From: LMUY01 sp965198565
Lineage (GTDB): Bacteria; Pseudomonadota; Alphaproteobacteria; Acetobacterales; Acetobacteraceae
DNA: 64,000 nucleotides
Reading direction: 5' to 3'
Assembly (NCBI GenBank): GCA_965198565.1
Contig: OZ240665.1
Span: 2,604,001-2,668,000 of the forward strand
Shown: positions 1-10,000 of the stretch, piece by piece
Position numbering within the stretch: the stretch's first letter is position 1
Layout: each line of letters begins with the position of its first letter
Made by a program: the position numbers and the translations under genes
Notes under the pieces: model-generated
Database searches by the model: none
The model's input: only the letters and a program-made list of their open reading frames with translations
What the model was told of the DNA's origin: nothing

Positions 1-542
1 TGCAGCAGATGCTCGAGCGCGTCGTCGTCCAAGCGGCGCAACACCAGCACCTGGCAGCGGGACAGCAAGGCGCCATTCAAGGCGAAGGAGGGGTTCTCGG
101 TGGTGGCGCCGACCAGGACGACCGTGCCGTCCTCCACCACGGGGAGGAAGCCGTCCTGCTGGGCGCGGTTGAAGCGGTGGATTTCGTCAACGAACAGCAG
201 GGTGGCGCGGCCGGCGGCGCGGCGTCGCCTTGCCTCGTCGAAGGCGCGCTTCAGGTCGGCCACGCCGGAGAACACGGCCGAGAGCTGCACGAAATGCAGC
301 CCGGCGGCGGCGGCGAGCAGGCGGGCGATGGTGGTCTTGCCGACGCCGGGCGGGCCCCAGAAGATCAGCGAGGCGAGCGAGCCGCGCTCGAGCATGCGGG
401 TGAGGGCGCCTTCGGGGCCGAGCAGCGGATCCTGGCCCACGACGTCGGCGAGGGTGCGGGGGCGGAGGCGGTCGGCGAGCGGGCCGTTGCCGGGGGGAGG
501 CGCGGGCGAAGGATCGGCAGCGAACAGGTCGTCCGTCGTCAC
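1..542 (-). CDS. rarA: Replication-associated recombination protein A (AAA+ ATPase), 3' end outside the window
   Basis: RarA/MgsA is a cytosolic AAA+ ATPase related to clamp loaders that acts at stalled replication forks. Only the first 180 residues are present, because the gene runs off the left edge. Visible are a proline-rich N-terminus, the family signature ADRLRPRTLADVVGQD, a Walker A box GPPGVGKTT, a Walker B region ending in DEIHRFN, and the sensor-1 region VLVGATTENPSF. The GTG at 542-540 is chosen as start because it overlaps the TGA stop of the upstream gene as GTGA, implying translational coupling. It is the last gene of the run that begins with secY. Family assignment is secure. 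Confidence 0.9.
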   Translation of the reverse strand, partial: MTTDDLFAADPSPAPPPGNGPLADRLRPRTLADVVGQDPLLGPEGALTRMLERGSLASLIFWGPPGVGKTTIARLLAAAAGLHFVQLSAVFSGVADLKRAFDEARRRRAAGRATLLFVDEIHRFNRAQQDGFLPVVEDGTVVLVGATTENPSFALNGALLSRCQVLVLRRLDDDALEHLL

Positions 543-1018
543 GACACCGCGGCGGTGCAGGCGGGGCCGGGCTGGACGGTGCTGATCACCGCCGGGTCGG
601 CACTTTGGAGCGAGAACAGGACGTCGCCGAGCGTGGTGGCCATCAGGGTCTGGCTGGCATAGCCCTTCAGCACCCCGCCGTTGTCGATCGGGTGGGAGGA
701 CAGCGCGCCGTCCGTCTCGCGCCTCATTAGCTTGCCGCACATGGTGTAGGAGAGATGGTCGCGGTCGGGGATGGTCGCGGTGAAGCTATCATCGGGCTTG
801 CTGGGGGTGACGTGCAGGGTGCCGGCCAGCACGCCGGCGAAGTAGACGGCGATGGTCTCTTCCTGCTGCCCCTCGGAGAGGTGGTCGCTGACGGTCACGG
901 TGGTGCGGTGCAGGTCTTGAGCGAGAGTGGGGGTGCTGGCGGCTGCCAGGATGATTGCAGCTGCCACCCTCACCCCGGCCCTCTCCCGCCAGCGGGAGAG
1001 GGAAAAGAGCCAGGCCAT
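539..1018 (-). CDS. Small exported protein of unknown function
   Basis: The protein is not recognised. From the ATG at 1018 it is 159 aa, but its first 15 codons are read from a dispersed palindromic repeat at 966-1003. A more likely start is the GTG at 973-971, giving 144 aa that begin with a signal peptide VRVAAAIILAAASTPTLAQ. The mature part is hydrophilic, has two cysteines and ends in TAAVS. It lies 6 bases after rplQ and overlaps rarA by 4 bases. It is probably periplasmic, and nothing in it suggests a catalytic site. Confidence 0.55.
   Translation of the reverse strand: MAWLFSLSRWRERAGVRVAAAIILAAASTPTLAQDLHRTTVTVSDHLSEGQQEETIAVYFAGVLAGTLHVTPSKPDDSFTATIPDRDHLSYTMCGKLMRRETDGALSSHPIDNGGVLKGYASQTLMATTLGDVLFSLQSADPAVISTVQPGPACTAAVS
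966..1003. repeat. REP-like palindromic repeat, between rplQ and rarA
   Basis: ACCCTCACCCCGG is followed by the palindrome CTCTCCCGC-CA-GCGGGAGAG. The same module recurs at least a dozen times in the window, in both orientations, in gaps between genes. Here it supplies the apparent 5' end of the 539-1018 gene. Confidence 0.85.
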
Positions 1019-1024
1019 CGGGGG

Positions 1025-1444
1025 CTATGCGGCTTCGGGTTCGGCCTCTTCGGGGCGGGGGCCGCTGTCTTGGCCCTTGGCCGCCGGGTCGCGCTCGACC
1101 AGCTCGATCACGGCCATGTCGGCGGCGTCGCCGTAGCGCATGCCGGCCTTCAGCACGCGGGTGTAGCCGCCGGCGCGGGTCTTGTAGCGGGTGGCCAGGG
1201 TGTCGAACAGCTTGGCGACGATCTTCTCGTCCTGGAGCTGCGACAGCGCCTGGCGGCGGGCATGGAGGCCGCCGCGCTTGCCCAGCGTGATCAGCTTTTC
1301 GGCCACCGGGCGCAGTTCCTTGGCCTTGGGCAAGGTGGTGGTGATCTGCTCGTGCTTCAGCAACGCCACCGCCATGTTGCGGAACATCGCGAAACGATGG
1401 CTTGCCGTGATGCCGAGCTTGCGGCCCGCTACTCCGTGACGCAT
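1025..1444 (-). CDS. rplQ: 50S ribosomal protein L17
   Basis: L17 is a large-subunit protein near the peptide exit tunnel. The 139 aa product starts MRHGVAGRKLG, the family N-terminus, and continues with the conserved HRFAMFRNMAVALLKHEQI and GGYTRVLK segments. The C-terminal 25 residues are a charged, Pro/Glu/Ala-rich tail. It follows rpoA by 12 bases, the usual rpoA-rplQ order at the end of the alpha operon. Confidence 0.98.
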   Translation of the reverse strand: MRHGVAGRKLGITASHRFAMFRNMAVALLKHEQITTTLPKAKELRPVAEKLITLGKRGGLHARRQALSQLQDEKIVAKLFDTLATRYKTRAGGYTRVLKAGMRYGDAADMAVIELVERDPAAKGQDSGPRPEEAEPEAA

Positions 1445-1456
1445 CTGCTCAGTTCC

Positions 1457-2491
1457 CTAAAAAGGCTCGTCTAGCCGCTTGGCCAGGTCTTCGATGTTCT
1501 CGGGCGGCCAGCCGGCCACCGTCATGCCGAGGGTGAGGCCCATGTTGGTCAGGACCTCCTTGATCTCGTTCAGCGACTTGCGGCCGAAGTTCGGCGTGCG
1601 CAGCATCTCCTGCTCGGACTTCTGCACCAGGTCGCCGATATAGACGATGTTGTCGTTCTTGAGGCAGTTGGCCGAACGCACCGAGAGTTCGAGCTCGTCC
1701 ACCTTGCGCAGCAGGTTGCGGTTGAACGGCAGGTCGTCGTGGTGCTCTTCGGCGCGGAATTGCTGCGGCTCGTCGAAGTTGATGAACAGCTGCAACTGAT
1801 CCTGCAGGATGCGCGCGGCCAGCGCCACCGCGTCCTCCGGGCTCACCGCGCCGTTGGTCTCCACGCTCAGCAGCAGCTTGTCGTAGTTGGTGAGGTTGCC
1901 GACGCGGGTGGGCTCCACGCGGTAGGACACGCGGCGCACCGGGGAATAGATGCTGTCGACCGGGATGAGGCCGATCGGCGCGTCCTCCGGGCGGTTGGAG
2001 CTGGCGGGCTCGTAGCCCTTGCCGAGGTTGACCGTGAACTCCATGCCGAGCTTGACGCCTTCGTCCAGCGTGCAGAGCACCAGGTCGGGGTTCATGATGT
2101 CGATGTCGTGCCCGGCCTGGATCTGGCCGGCCTTGACCTCGCCGGGCCCGGTGGCGGTCAGCACCATGCGCTTGGGGCCGTCGCCATGCATGCGCAGGGC
2201 AAGCTGCTTCACGTTCAGCACGATGTCCGTCACGTCCTCGCGGACGCCGGGGATGCTGCTGAACTCGTGCAACACGCCGTCGATCTGCACCGCCGTGACC
2301 GCGGCCCCCTGCAGCGAGGACAGCAGCACGCGGCGGATGGCGTTGCCCAGGGTCATGCCGAACCCGCGCTCGAGCGGCTCGGCCACCACCAGGGCGGTGC
2401 GCGACGGGTCGGAGCCGGGCTCGAATTCGAGCTTTTCCGGCTTGATCAGTGATTGCCAGTTACGCTGCATCACCATCGTGTCGTTTCTCAT
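1457..2491 (-). CDS. rpoA: DNA-directed RNA polymerase subunit alpha
   Basis: RpoA dimerises to nucleate RNA polymerase assembly, and its C-terminal domain contacts UP elements and activators. The 344 aa product has the N-terminal assembly domain (about 1-240, with ERGFGMTLGNAIRRVLLSSL) and the C-terminal domain (about 255-330, with NIVYIGDLVQKSEQEML and NFGRKSLNEIKEVL). The annotated ATG adds MRNDT before the typical family start. The ATG at 2476 (MVMQRNWQSL) is the better match to related proteins. It lies 76 bases after rpsK. Confidence 0.98.
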   Translation of the reverse strand: MRNDTMVMQRNWQSLIKPEKLEFEPGSDPSRTALVVAEPLERGFGMTLGNAIRRVLLSSLQGAAVTAVQIDGVLHEFSSIPGVREDVTDIVLNVKQLALRMHGDGPKRMVLTATGPGEVKAGQIQAGHDIDIMNPDLVLCTLDEGVKLGMEFTVNLGKGYEPASSNRPEDAPIGLIPVDSIYSPVRRVSYRVEPTRVGNLTNYDKLLLSVETNGAVSPEDAVALAARILQDQLQLFINFDEPQQFRAEEHHDDLPFNRNLLRKVDELELSVRSANCLKNDNIVYIGDLVQKSEQEMLRTPNFGRKSLNEIKEVLTNMGLTLGMTVAGWPPENIEDLAKRLDEPF

Positions 2492-2567
2492 GCCAACTCG
2501 GGCGCCGGCTCAGTCGCGGCGGCGCCCGCCTTTCATCTAGTACTGGGTAAGCCCAAGCCAGCAGCCG

Positions 2568-2957
2568 TCAGACGCGGCGCCGCTTGCGGGGGCGGCAGCC
2601 ATTGTGCGGGATGGGGGTGAGGTCGCGGATCTGGGTGATCGAGAAGCCGACCGTCTGCAAGGCGCGCAGGGCGCTTTCGCGGCCGGAGCCGGGGCCGTTG
2701 ACCTCGATCTCGAGCGTCTCCATGCCGTGCTCCCGCGCCTTCTTGCCGGCATCCTCGGCGGCCACCTGGGCGGCGTAGGGGGTGGACTTGCGGCTGCCCT
2801 TGAAGCCCTGCATTCCGGCGGAGGACCAGGCGATCGTGTTGCCCTGCGCGTCCGTGATGGTGATCATGGTGTTGTTGAACGTCGCGTTCACATGCGCCAC
2901 GCCGGAAATGATGTTCTTGCGCTCCTTCCTGCGGGGACGCGCGGGGGCTTTCGCCAT
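2568..2957 (-). CDS. rpsK: 30S ribosomal protein S11
   Basis: S11 forms part of the 30S platform that holds mRNA in the E-site region. The 129 aa length is standard. Family features are NIISGVAHVNATFNNT, the ITDAQGN turn and the basic C-terminus CRPRKRRRV. It sits 46 bases downstream of rpsM in the standard order rpsM-rpsK-rpoA-rplQ. Confidence 0.98.
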   Translation of the reverse strand: MAKAPARPRRKERKNIISGVAHVNATFNNTMITITDAQGNTIAWSSAGMQGFKGSRKSTPYAAQVAAEDAGKKAREHGMETLEIEVNGPGSGRESALRALQTVGFSITQIRDLTPIPHNGCRPRKRRRV

Positions 2958-3003
2958 GAGGTGATCCTGCTTTCGAGTACGGGTGCGGCGGGGGCCGGGA
3001 GAG

Positions 3004-3387
<384 letters not shown>

Positions 3388-3493
3388 CTCCTGCTCGGCA
3401 GCCAGCGGCCCTGCGCGGGCTGCGCGCGGCCGGGCCTACAAACCCATGGCAGCCTGCTCGCCTCAGCGCTGGGCCACCGCTAAATGCTATGCG

Positions 3494-3517
3494 GGCGGGA
3501 ACGTCACCATTCCCGCC
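3494..3517 (-). promoter_or_regulatory. Leader hairpin ahead of rpsM
   Basis: GGCGGGAA and TTCCCGCC form a perfect 8-bp stem around an 8-base loop. It lies within what would be the roughly 130-base untranslated leader of rpsM, just after the predicted promoter. It could be a ribosomal-protein autoregulation site or a stabilising leader structure. No function is shown by the sequence alone. Confidence 0.45.
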
Positions 3518-3527
3518 GGAGCGCCTG

Positions 3528-3555
3528 CTTATAGGAGCGTTTTGGCGCGAGTCAA
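3528..3555 (-). promoter_or_regulatory. Predicted sigma-70 type promoter for rpsM-rpsK-rpoA-rplQ
   Basis: Read on the minus strand, TTGACT (3555-3550) and TATAAG (3533-3528) are separated by 16 bases. This is close to the vegetative consensus and points at rpsM. The -35 box overlaps the adk stop codon. The 164-base adk-rpsM gap is the largest in this ribosomal block, which fits an internal promoter. Confidence 0.7.
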
Positions 3556-4241
3556 CGCACCTCGGTCACATCTAGGTGAACATGCTCGCTCGGCAATGTT
3601 TGCAGCACCGCCTCGATCGCCTCGGTCACGGCATCGATCGGCGCCATGCCGTCCAGCGTGTGGAGGCGGCCGAGCTTCTGGTAGTGCGGCAGGATGGGGC
3701 GGGTCTGGCGGTTGTAGACGGCCAGGCGCTCGATCACCGTCTCGCGGTTGTCGTCCGGGCGGCGGATGAAGTCGTGGCTGCCGCACACGTCGCACACGCC
3801 GGCGGCCGCCGTCGGCTTGAAGCTGTCGTGGTAGCTGGTGCCGCAATGGGCGCAGGAGAAGCGGCCGGCGATGCGCTCCACCAGGGCGGGCTCGTCCACC
3901 TTCAGCTCGATCACGGCGTCGAGCTTGAGGTTCAGGTGCTCGAGCATGACGTCGAGCGCCTCGGCCTGCGCCACGGTGCGGGGGAAGCCGTCGAGGATGA
4001 AGCCGCGGGCGCAGTCGGGCTGGCGGACGCGGCTGGCCAGCATGTCGATGATGATGTCGTCGGACACCAGGGCGCCGGAGGCCATCACCGCCTGGGCGCG
4101 ACGGCCCACTTCGGAGCCGGCGGCGACTTCGCTGCGCAGCATGTCGCCGGTGGAGATCTGGGCGATCCCCCATGTCTCCTGCAGCCGCTTGGCTTGGGTG
4201 CCTTTGCCCGCTCCGGGCGGTCCTAGCAGGATCAATCTCAC
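3552..4241 (-). CDS. adk: Adenylate kinase with a four-cysteine LID
   Basis: Adk interconverts ATP + AMP and 2 ADP in the cytosol. The 229 aa product opens with the P-loop GPPGAGKGTQ and carries the AMP-binding STGDMLR and GFPRTVAQAEAL segments. The LID domain has two CxxC pairs (CAHC and CDVC), the arrangement that binds a structural zinc in LID-zinc adenylate kinases. It overlaps the secY stop as ATGA, so translation is probably coupled to secY. The C-terminus is slightly longer than in the 214-residue enteric enzyme. Confidence 0.97.
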   Translation of the reverse strand: MRLILLGPPGAGKGTQAKRLQETWGIAQISTGDMLRSEVAAGSEVGRRAQAVMASGALVSDDIIIDMLASRVRQPDCARGFILDGFPRTVAQAEALDVMLEHLNLKLDAVIELKVDEPALVERIAGRFSCAHCGTSYHDSFKPTAAAGVCDVCGSHDFIRRPDDNRETVIERLAVYNRQTRPILPHYQKLGRLHTLDGMAPIDAVTEAIEAVLQTLPSEHVHLDVTEVR

Positions 4242-5584
4242 CGTTGCCGTCCCCTCACGCGCGTTTTCCGCATTAAGCCTTCATATTGGTGCGCGAGGAG
4301 ATGAGACTGCACTTGCGTGACAGTGTCCATAGTGACCGACACGATAATCATCAGGCTGGTGCCGCCGAAGTAGAACGGGACGTTGTAGTTCGCTATCAGC
4401 AGCTCCGGCAGCAGGCAGACGACGCAAAGATAGAACGCGCCGATGGTGGTGAGGCGGGTGAGTACGCGGTCGAAGTAGTCGGCGGTGTTGGCGCCGGGCC
4501 GGATGCCGGGGATGAAGCCGCCGTATTTCTTGAGGTTGTCCGCGGTCTCCTGCGGGTTGAACACGACGGCGGTGTAGAAATAGGAGAAGAAGATGATCAT
4601 CCCGGCGTAGAGCGCGAGGTAGAGCGGCTGGCCGTGGGCGAGCTGGCCGGCAAGCCAGCCGAGGATGGAGTTCGGGTTGGTGCTGCCGAAGCCCGCGATG
4701 GTGGCGGGGATGAGCAGGATGGAGGAGGCGAAGATCGGCGGGATGACGCCGGCGGTGTTCACCTTGAGCGGCATGTGGGTGGCCTCGCCGCCGAACATGC
4801 GGCTGCCGACCTGGCGCTTGGGATATTGCACGAACACCCGCCGCTGCGCCCGCTCCATGAACACGATGAACGCGATCACCGCGACGGCGGCCACGAAGAA
4901 GCCGACGATGAACACCGGAGACATGCCGCCGGTGCGGCCGAGGTCGAGCAGGGTGCCCAGCGCGTTGGGCAGGTTGGCGACGATGCCGGCGAAGATGATG
5001 AGGCTGGTGCCGTTGCCCACGCCGCGGGCGGTGATCTGCTCGCCAAGCCACATCAGGAACATGGTGCCGCCGGTGAGGGTGACGACGGCGGAAAGGCGGA
5101 AGAACCAGCCAGGGTCGATCACGGCGCTGGCGCCGGCCGCGTTGTGGAACGCCTCGAGCCCGGCGGCGATGCCGTAGGACTGGAACACGGCGATCAGCAC
5201 GGTGAGGTAGCGGGTGTATTGGTTGAGCTTCTTGCGCCCGCTCTCGCCCTCCTTCTTGAGCGTCTCGAGCGACGGGATGGCGGCCGACATGAGCTGGATG
5301 ATGATCGACGCGCTGATGTAGGGCATGATGGTGAGCGCGAACACGGTCATGCGGCTGAGATTGCCGCCGCTGAACATGTCGAACATGCCCAGCACGCCGC
5401 CGCCATGCTCGGCCATGGCCTGGCCCATCACCGCGGCATCGACGCCGGGCACCGGGATGTAGCTGCCCAGGCGGTAGACGATCAGGGCGCCAAGCGTGAA
5501 CCAGATACGCTTCTTCAGCTCGGTGGCCTTGCTGAAGACGCCGAAGTTCATGCTGGCGGCCATTTGTTCGGCGGCCGAGGCCAT
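4238..5584 (-). CDS. secY: Protein translocase subunit SecY
   Basis: SecY is the channel-forming inner membrane subunit of the Sec translocase. The 448 aa product shows the expected run of ten hydrophobic segments, the N-terminal KRIWFTLGALIVYRLGSYIPVPG, and the cytosolic loop with RAQRRVFVQYPKRQVG. An AGGGGG ribosome-binding site precedes the ATG. Unusually for this family of operons, rplO is not immediately upstream. The next gene is a divergent efflux adaptor, so secY must have its own promoter or follow a rearrangement. Confidence 0.97.
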   Translation of the reverse strand: MASAAEQMAASMNFGVFSKATELKKRIWFTLGALIVYRLGSYIPVPGVDAAVMGQAMAEHGGGVLGMFDMFSGGNLSRMTVFALTIMPYISASIIIQLMSAAIPSLETLKKEGESGRKKLNQYTRYLTVLIAVFQSYGIAAGLEAFHNAAGASAVIDPGWFFRLSAVVTLTGGTMFLMWLGEQITARGVGNGTSLIIFAGIVANLPNALGTLLDLGRTGGMSPVFIVGFFVAAVAVIAFIVFMERAQRRVFVQYPKRQVGSRMFGGEATHMPLKVNTAGVIPPIFASSILLIPATIAGFGSTNPNSILGWLAGQLAHGQPLYLALYAGMIIFFSYFYTAVVFNPQETADNLKKYGGFIPGIRPGANTADYFDRVLTRLTTIGAFYLCVVCLLPELLIANYNVPFYFGGTSLMIIVSVTMDTVTQVQSHLLAHQYEGLMRKTRVRGRQR

Positions 5585-5670
5585 AGTGATCCCCCTCTGA
5601 GGCCCGCATTGTGCCGCGCGGAGCGCTCATGGTGCAAGCGGGGTGCGGGGAGACCGGCAGTCGTGCTGCC

Positions 5671-5699
5671 GTTCTGTGACGGAAAGCAACAGCCGTCAA
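5671..5699 (-). promoter_or_regulatory. Possible promoter for secY
   Basis: On the minus strand TTGACG (5699-5694) and CAGAAC (5676-5671) are 17 bases apart, about 85 bases before the secY ATG. The -35 is good and the -10 weak. It is offered because secY has no co-directional gene upstream in this window. Confidence 0.3.
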
Positions 5700-5808
5700 A
5701 ACCGCGGGAGGGGAGCAACATGCAGCCCTGCTTTGGGGATACATGGGTGATGCAGTGCACAAACCTGCTGCAGCCGGCGTGCTGCAGCCCAAGTGGAGCT
5801 TGACGACA

Positions 5809-6981
5809 ATGGCGGGGCGCCTGTTCGGGTTACGGCCTGTGTGCGGCCGAGTGGCGATGGCGGCAGCCATCTGGGCCGGCCTGGGTGCAGCGCCGTCCTG
5901 GGGCCAAAGCAAGCCAGCGGCGAGCGCGCCGGACACGAGCGTGCCGGTCGGCACCGCCAAGGCCGACATCACCGACGTCCCGGTCCGGCTCGAGGGGCTG
6001 GGCACGGTGCAGGCCTTCAACGTGGTCGAGATCAAGGCCCAGGTGAACGGCATCCTGACCAGCCTGCCGGTGAAGGAGGGCACGGAGGTCAAGCAGGGCG
6101 ACATCGTGGCCGAGATCGACCCGCGGCCGTATCAGGCGGCGCTCGACCAGGCGACGGCGCAGCGTGCCGAGGACGTGGCCACGCTGAAAGCCGCCCAACT
6201 CGACCTGCATCGCTACGCCGTGCTGGCGCAAAAGGACTTCGCCGCCGTCCAGCAGGTGGACGACCAGCAGGCCACGGTGAACAAGCTGGTAGCAACCATC
6301 GCCGCCGACGACGCGGCGATCGAGACGGCCAGGATCAACCTGGACTACTGCACCATCCGGGCGCCGTTTGCCGGGCGGGTGAGCCTCTACCAGGTCGATG
6401 TCGGCAACCTGATCCAGACGGCGAGCCAGACCGGCATCATCTCGATCACGCAGGACAAGCCGATCGCGGTGGTGTTCACCCTGCCGGAGTCCGAGCTGGT
6501 GCAGGTGCAGGATGCGCGGGCCAAGGGCGACGTGCCGGTGCTGGTGGAGGACGGCAGCACCGGACAGCAGTTGGCCACCGGCAAGCTGCTGACCCCGAAC
6601 AACACGATCGACACCACGACGGGCACGATCTCGCTCAAGGCGGAGTTCACCAACGGCGACGACCATCTGTGGCCGGGCCAGTTCGTCAACGCGCGGGTGC
6701 AGGTGAAGACCCTGTCCAAGGCGGTGGTGGTGTCGACTCAGGCGATCGAGCACGGACCCACCGGGTTGTTCGTCTACACGGTCAAGCCCGACCAGTCGGT
6801 GGCGGCGGTGAATGTCGGCATCGGCTACCAGAGCGACACGCGCGCCGTCGTGACGAAGGGGCTGTCTGGGGGCGAGACGGTGGTGGTCTCGGGGCAGTCC
6901 CGGCTGGCGCCCGGCGTGAAGGTGCGCGCGGTGGAGGCGCAAGCCGCGCAGGCGCAGGCCGATGCCCCCGAGGCGGATTGA
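5809..6981 (+). CDS. RND efflux periplasmic adaptor (membrane fusion protein)
   Basis: This is the adaptor of a tripartite RND efflux pump of the MdtA/AcrA type, linking the inner-membrane permease to an outer-membrane channel. The ATG at 5809 gives 390 aa with an N-terminal signal (AMAAAIWAGLGAAPSWGQ). After it come the biotinyl-lipoyl half-motif (VEIKAQVNGILTSLPVKEGTEVKQGD), a coiled-coil hairpin (about residues 100-160), the second lipoyl half with DYCTIRAPFAGRVS, and the beta-barrel and membrane-proximal domains (SKAVVVSTQAI). An upstream in-frame ATG at 5743 would put 22 residues ahead of the signal and is less likely. The permease gene follows 63 bases later. Confidence 0.9.
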   Translation: MAGRLFGLRPVCGRVAMAAAIWAGLGAAPSWGQSKPAASAPDTSVPVGTAKADITDVPVRLEGLGTVQAFNVVEIKAQVNGILTSLPVKEGTEVKQGDIVAEIDPRPYQAALDQATAQRAEDVATLKAAQLDLHRYAVLAQKDFAAVQQVDDQQATVNKLVATIAADDAAIETARINLDYCTIRAPFAGRVSLYQVDVGNLIQTASQTGIISITQDKPIAVVFTLPESELVQVQDARAKGDVPVLVEDGSTGQQLATGKLLTPNNTIDTTTGTISLKAEFTNGDDHLWPGQFVNARVQVKTLSKAVVVSTQAIEHGPTGLFVYTVKPDQSVAAVNVGIGYQSDTRAVVTKGLSGGETVVVSGQSRLAPGVKVRAVEAQAAQAQADAPEAD

Positions 6982-7044
6982 GCCCAGCACGATGACGACG
7001 GTGCCGGCTGGCGTGAGTGCACGACTGACAGGATTTCGAGCGCA

Positions 7045-10000
7045 ATGAGCATTTCGACCCCCTTCATCAAGCGCCCGATCGGGACGTCCTTGCTGACGGC
7101 CGCTATTTTCCTGGTGGGCCTGGTTGCCTATCCGCTGCTGCCGGTCGCACCCCTGCCGAACGTGCAGTTCCCGACGCTGACCGTGACGGCGCAGTATCCC
7201 GGCGCCAGCCCGCAGACGATGGCCTCCACGGTTGCGACCCCGCTCGAGACCGAGTTCGGCCAGATGCTGCCGGGCCTGTCGCAGATGACGTCGACCAGCG
7301 TGCTCGGCACATCACAGATCACCCTGCAGTTCGGCCTCAGCTCCTCGCTGGCCAATGCCGAGACGCTGGTGCTGGAAGCGATCAACGCGGCGCAGGGCTC
7401 GTTGCCGAAGGACATCCCGAGCCCGCCGACCTTCCGGGCGATCAACCCGGCCGACAGCCCGATCATGATCCTGGCGATGGGTTCGGAGCAGGCGCCGATC
7501 ACCGACGTGGACAACTACGCGGAGAACGTGGTCGAGCAGCAAATCTCGCAGCTCCCCGGCGTGGGCCAGGTCCTGGTAGGCGGGCAGCAGACCCCGGCGA
7601 TCCGCGTGCAAGTCGACCCGGCTCGGCTGGCGTCGATGGGCATGACCATGGAAGACGTGCGCACGGTGCTGACCAACGTCACCGTGGACAATCCCAAGGG
7701 CAGCATCGACGGGGCGGACCGGTCCTATACGGTGTATGCCAACGACCAGCTCACCACGGCGCAGCCCTATAACGACGCCATCATCGGCTACCGCGACGGC
7801 GCGCCGATCCGCATCCGCGACGTCGGGCGGGCCATCGCCGGGCCGCAGAACCGCGAGATGGGTGCGGCCACCAACGGCAAGCGCACCGTGCTGCTGCTGA
7901 TCTTCAAGCAGCCGGACGCCAACGTGATTGCGACGGCCGATGCGGTGAAGGCGAAGCTGCCGTCGCTGGAGGCGGACTTCCCGCCCGACATCCACCTCAA
8001 CGTGGTGTCCGACCGGACGCTCACCATCCGTGCGTCGGTGGACGACGTGGAGTTCACCCTGCTGCTGTCCATCTGCCTGGTGGTGATGGTGATCTTCCTG
8101 TTCCTGCGCAACGTATGGGCGACGGTGATCCCGAGCGTGACCATCCCAGTGGCGCTGGTCGGCACGCTGGCGGCGATGTACGTGTGCGGGTTCAGCCTGG
8201 ATAACCTCTCGCTGATGGGCCTGACGATTGCAGTGGGCTTCGTGGTCGACGACGCTATCGTGATGCTGGAGAACATCTTCCGTCACATGGAAGACGGCAT
8301 GCGGCCGATGGACGCAGCGTTGCGCGGGGCGGGAGAGATCGGCTTCACCATCGTCTCGATCAGCGCCTCCCTGATCGCCGTGTTCATTCCGTTGCTGCTG
8401 ATGGGGGGGATCGTCGGGCGGCTGTTCCGCGAGTTTGCCATCGTCGTGTCGATCACCATCATCGTGTCGGCGCTGGTCTCGCTCACGCTGACGCCGATGA
8501 TGTGCTCGCGCTTCCTGAAGGCGAGCCATAACCATGGCCGGCTCTACAACCTGGTGGAGCGGATGTTCGAGGGCATGATCGGGTTCTACGAGCGCACGCT
8601 GGACGTGGCGCTGCGGTTCCGCTTCGTCACGCTCATGGTGTTCTTCGCCACGGTGGCCACCACGGTGGTGCTGTTCATCATGATCCCAAAAGGCTTCTTT
8701 CCGACGCAAGACACCGGTGTGATCATCGGCATCACCGATGCAGCGCAGGACATCTCCTACTACGGCATCAACACGCTGCAGAGCGAGGTGGACAAGGCGG
8801 TGCTGCACGACCCGGCGGTCGAGTCCGTGGTCTCGTTCATCGGCGCGGGCTCGGGCGGGCAAACTGCCAATAACGGCCGGATGTACATCACGCTCAAGCC
8901 CTGGAACGAGCGCAGTGTGGACGTGATGCAGGTGATTTCGCGACTATCGGGGGCGGCGCAGTCGATTTCGGGCATCCGGCTGTTCATGCAGCCGGCGCAG
9001 GACATCCGGGTGGGCGCGCGGCTGAGCCGGACGCTCTACCAGTACACGCTCCAGGACGAGAAGCAGGACGAGTTGAACGAGTGGGCGCCCAAGATTCTGG
9101 ACCGCATGCGCAAGGTCAACCTGCTGGCCGACGTCACGTCCGACCAGGAAAACCTGGGCACGACCGAGACGCTAACCTACGACCGGGACCAGGCGTCCCG
9201 CTTCGGGGTGCTGCCGGCGACCATCGACAACATCCTGTATGACGCGTTCGGCCAGCGCGAGGTGGCGCAGTATTTCACCGGCAACAAGGCATACTACATC
9301 ATCCTCGAGGCATTGCCGAGCGAGTATGGCAAGCTGTCGACCTTGCAGAAGATGTATGTGAAGTCGACGTCGGGCGCGATGGTGCCGCTGTCGACCTTGC
9401 TGCACCAGACCACCGTGCCGACGCAGCCGCTGGCAATCAACCACCAAAGCCAGTTCCCGGCGGTGACGATCTCGTTCAACTTGAGGGGCAAAGCCTCGCT
9501 TGGCGAAGCGGTGAGCCAGGTGCAGCAACTGGAAGCGTCGATGAATGTGCCGGCGACGGTGCAGGGCAGTTTCCAGGGCACGGCGCAAGCGTTCCAGTCC
9601 TCGCTCAGCACGGAGCCGTATCTGATCGCGGCGGCGCTGGTGGCGGTCTACATCATCCTGGGCGTGCTGTACGAGAGCTACGTGCTGCCGCTGACCATCC
9701 TGTCGACCCTGCCCTCGGCGGGCGTGGGCTCGCTGCTGATGCTGATGCTGTTCGGCTACCAACTGACGGTGATCGCGCTGATCGGGATCATCCTGCTGAT
9801 CGGCATCGTCAAGAAGAACGGCATCATGATGGTGGACTTCGCCATCGCGGCGGAGCGGCGCGACGGGCTCAGCCCGCTCGAGGCGATCCGGGGGGCGTGC
9901 CTGCTGCGGTTCCGGCCGATCCTGATGACGACGATGGCGGCGTTGCTGAGCGGGTTGCCGCTGATGCTGGAGAGCGGCGCCGGGTCGGAACTGCGCAAGC

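Noticed and set aside
7312..8862. 516-aa minus-strand frame within the RND permease gene
   Set aside because: It is rich in His, Arg, Gln and Asp without any motif, while the forward frame is a full RND protein.
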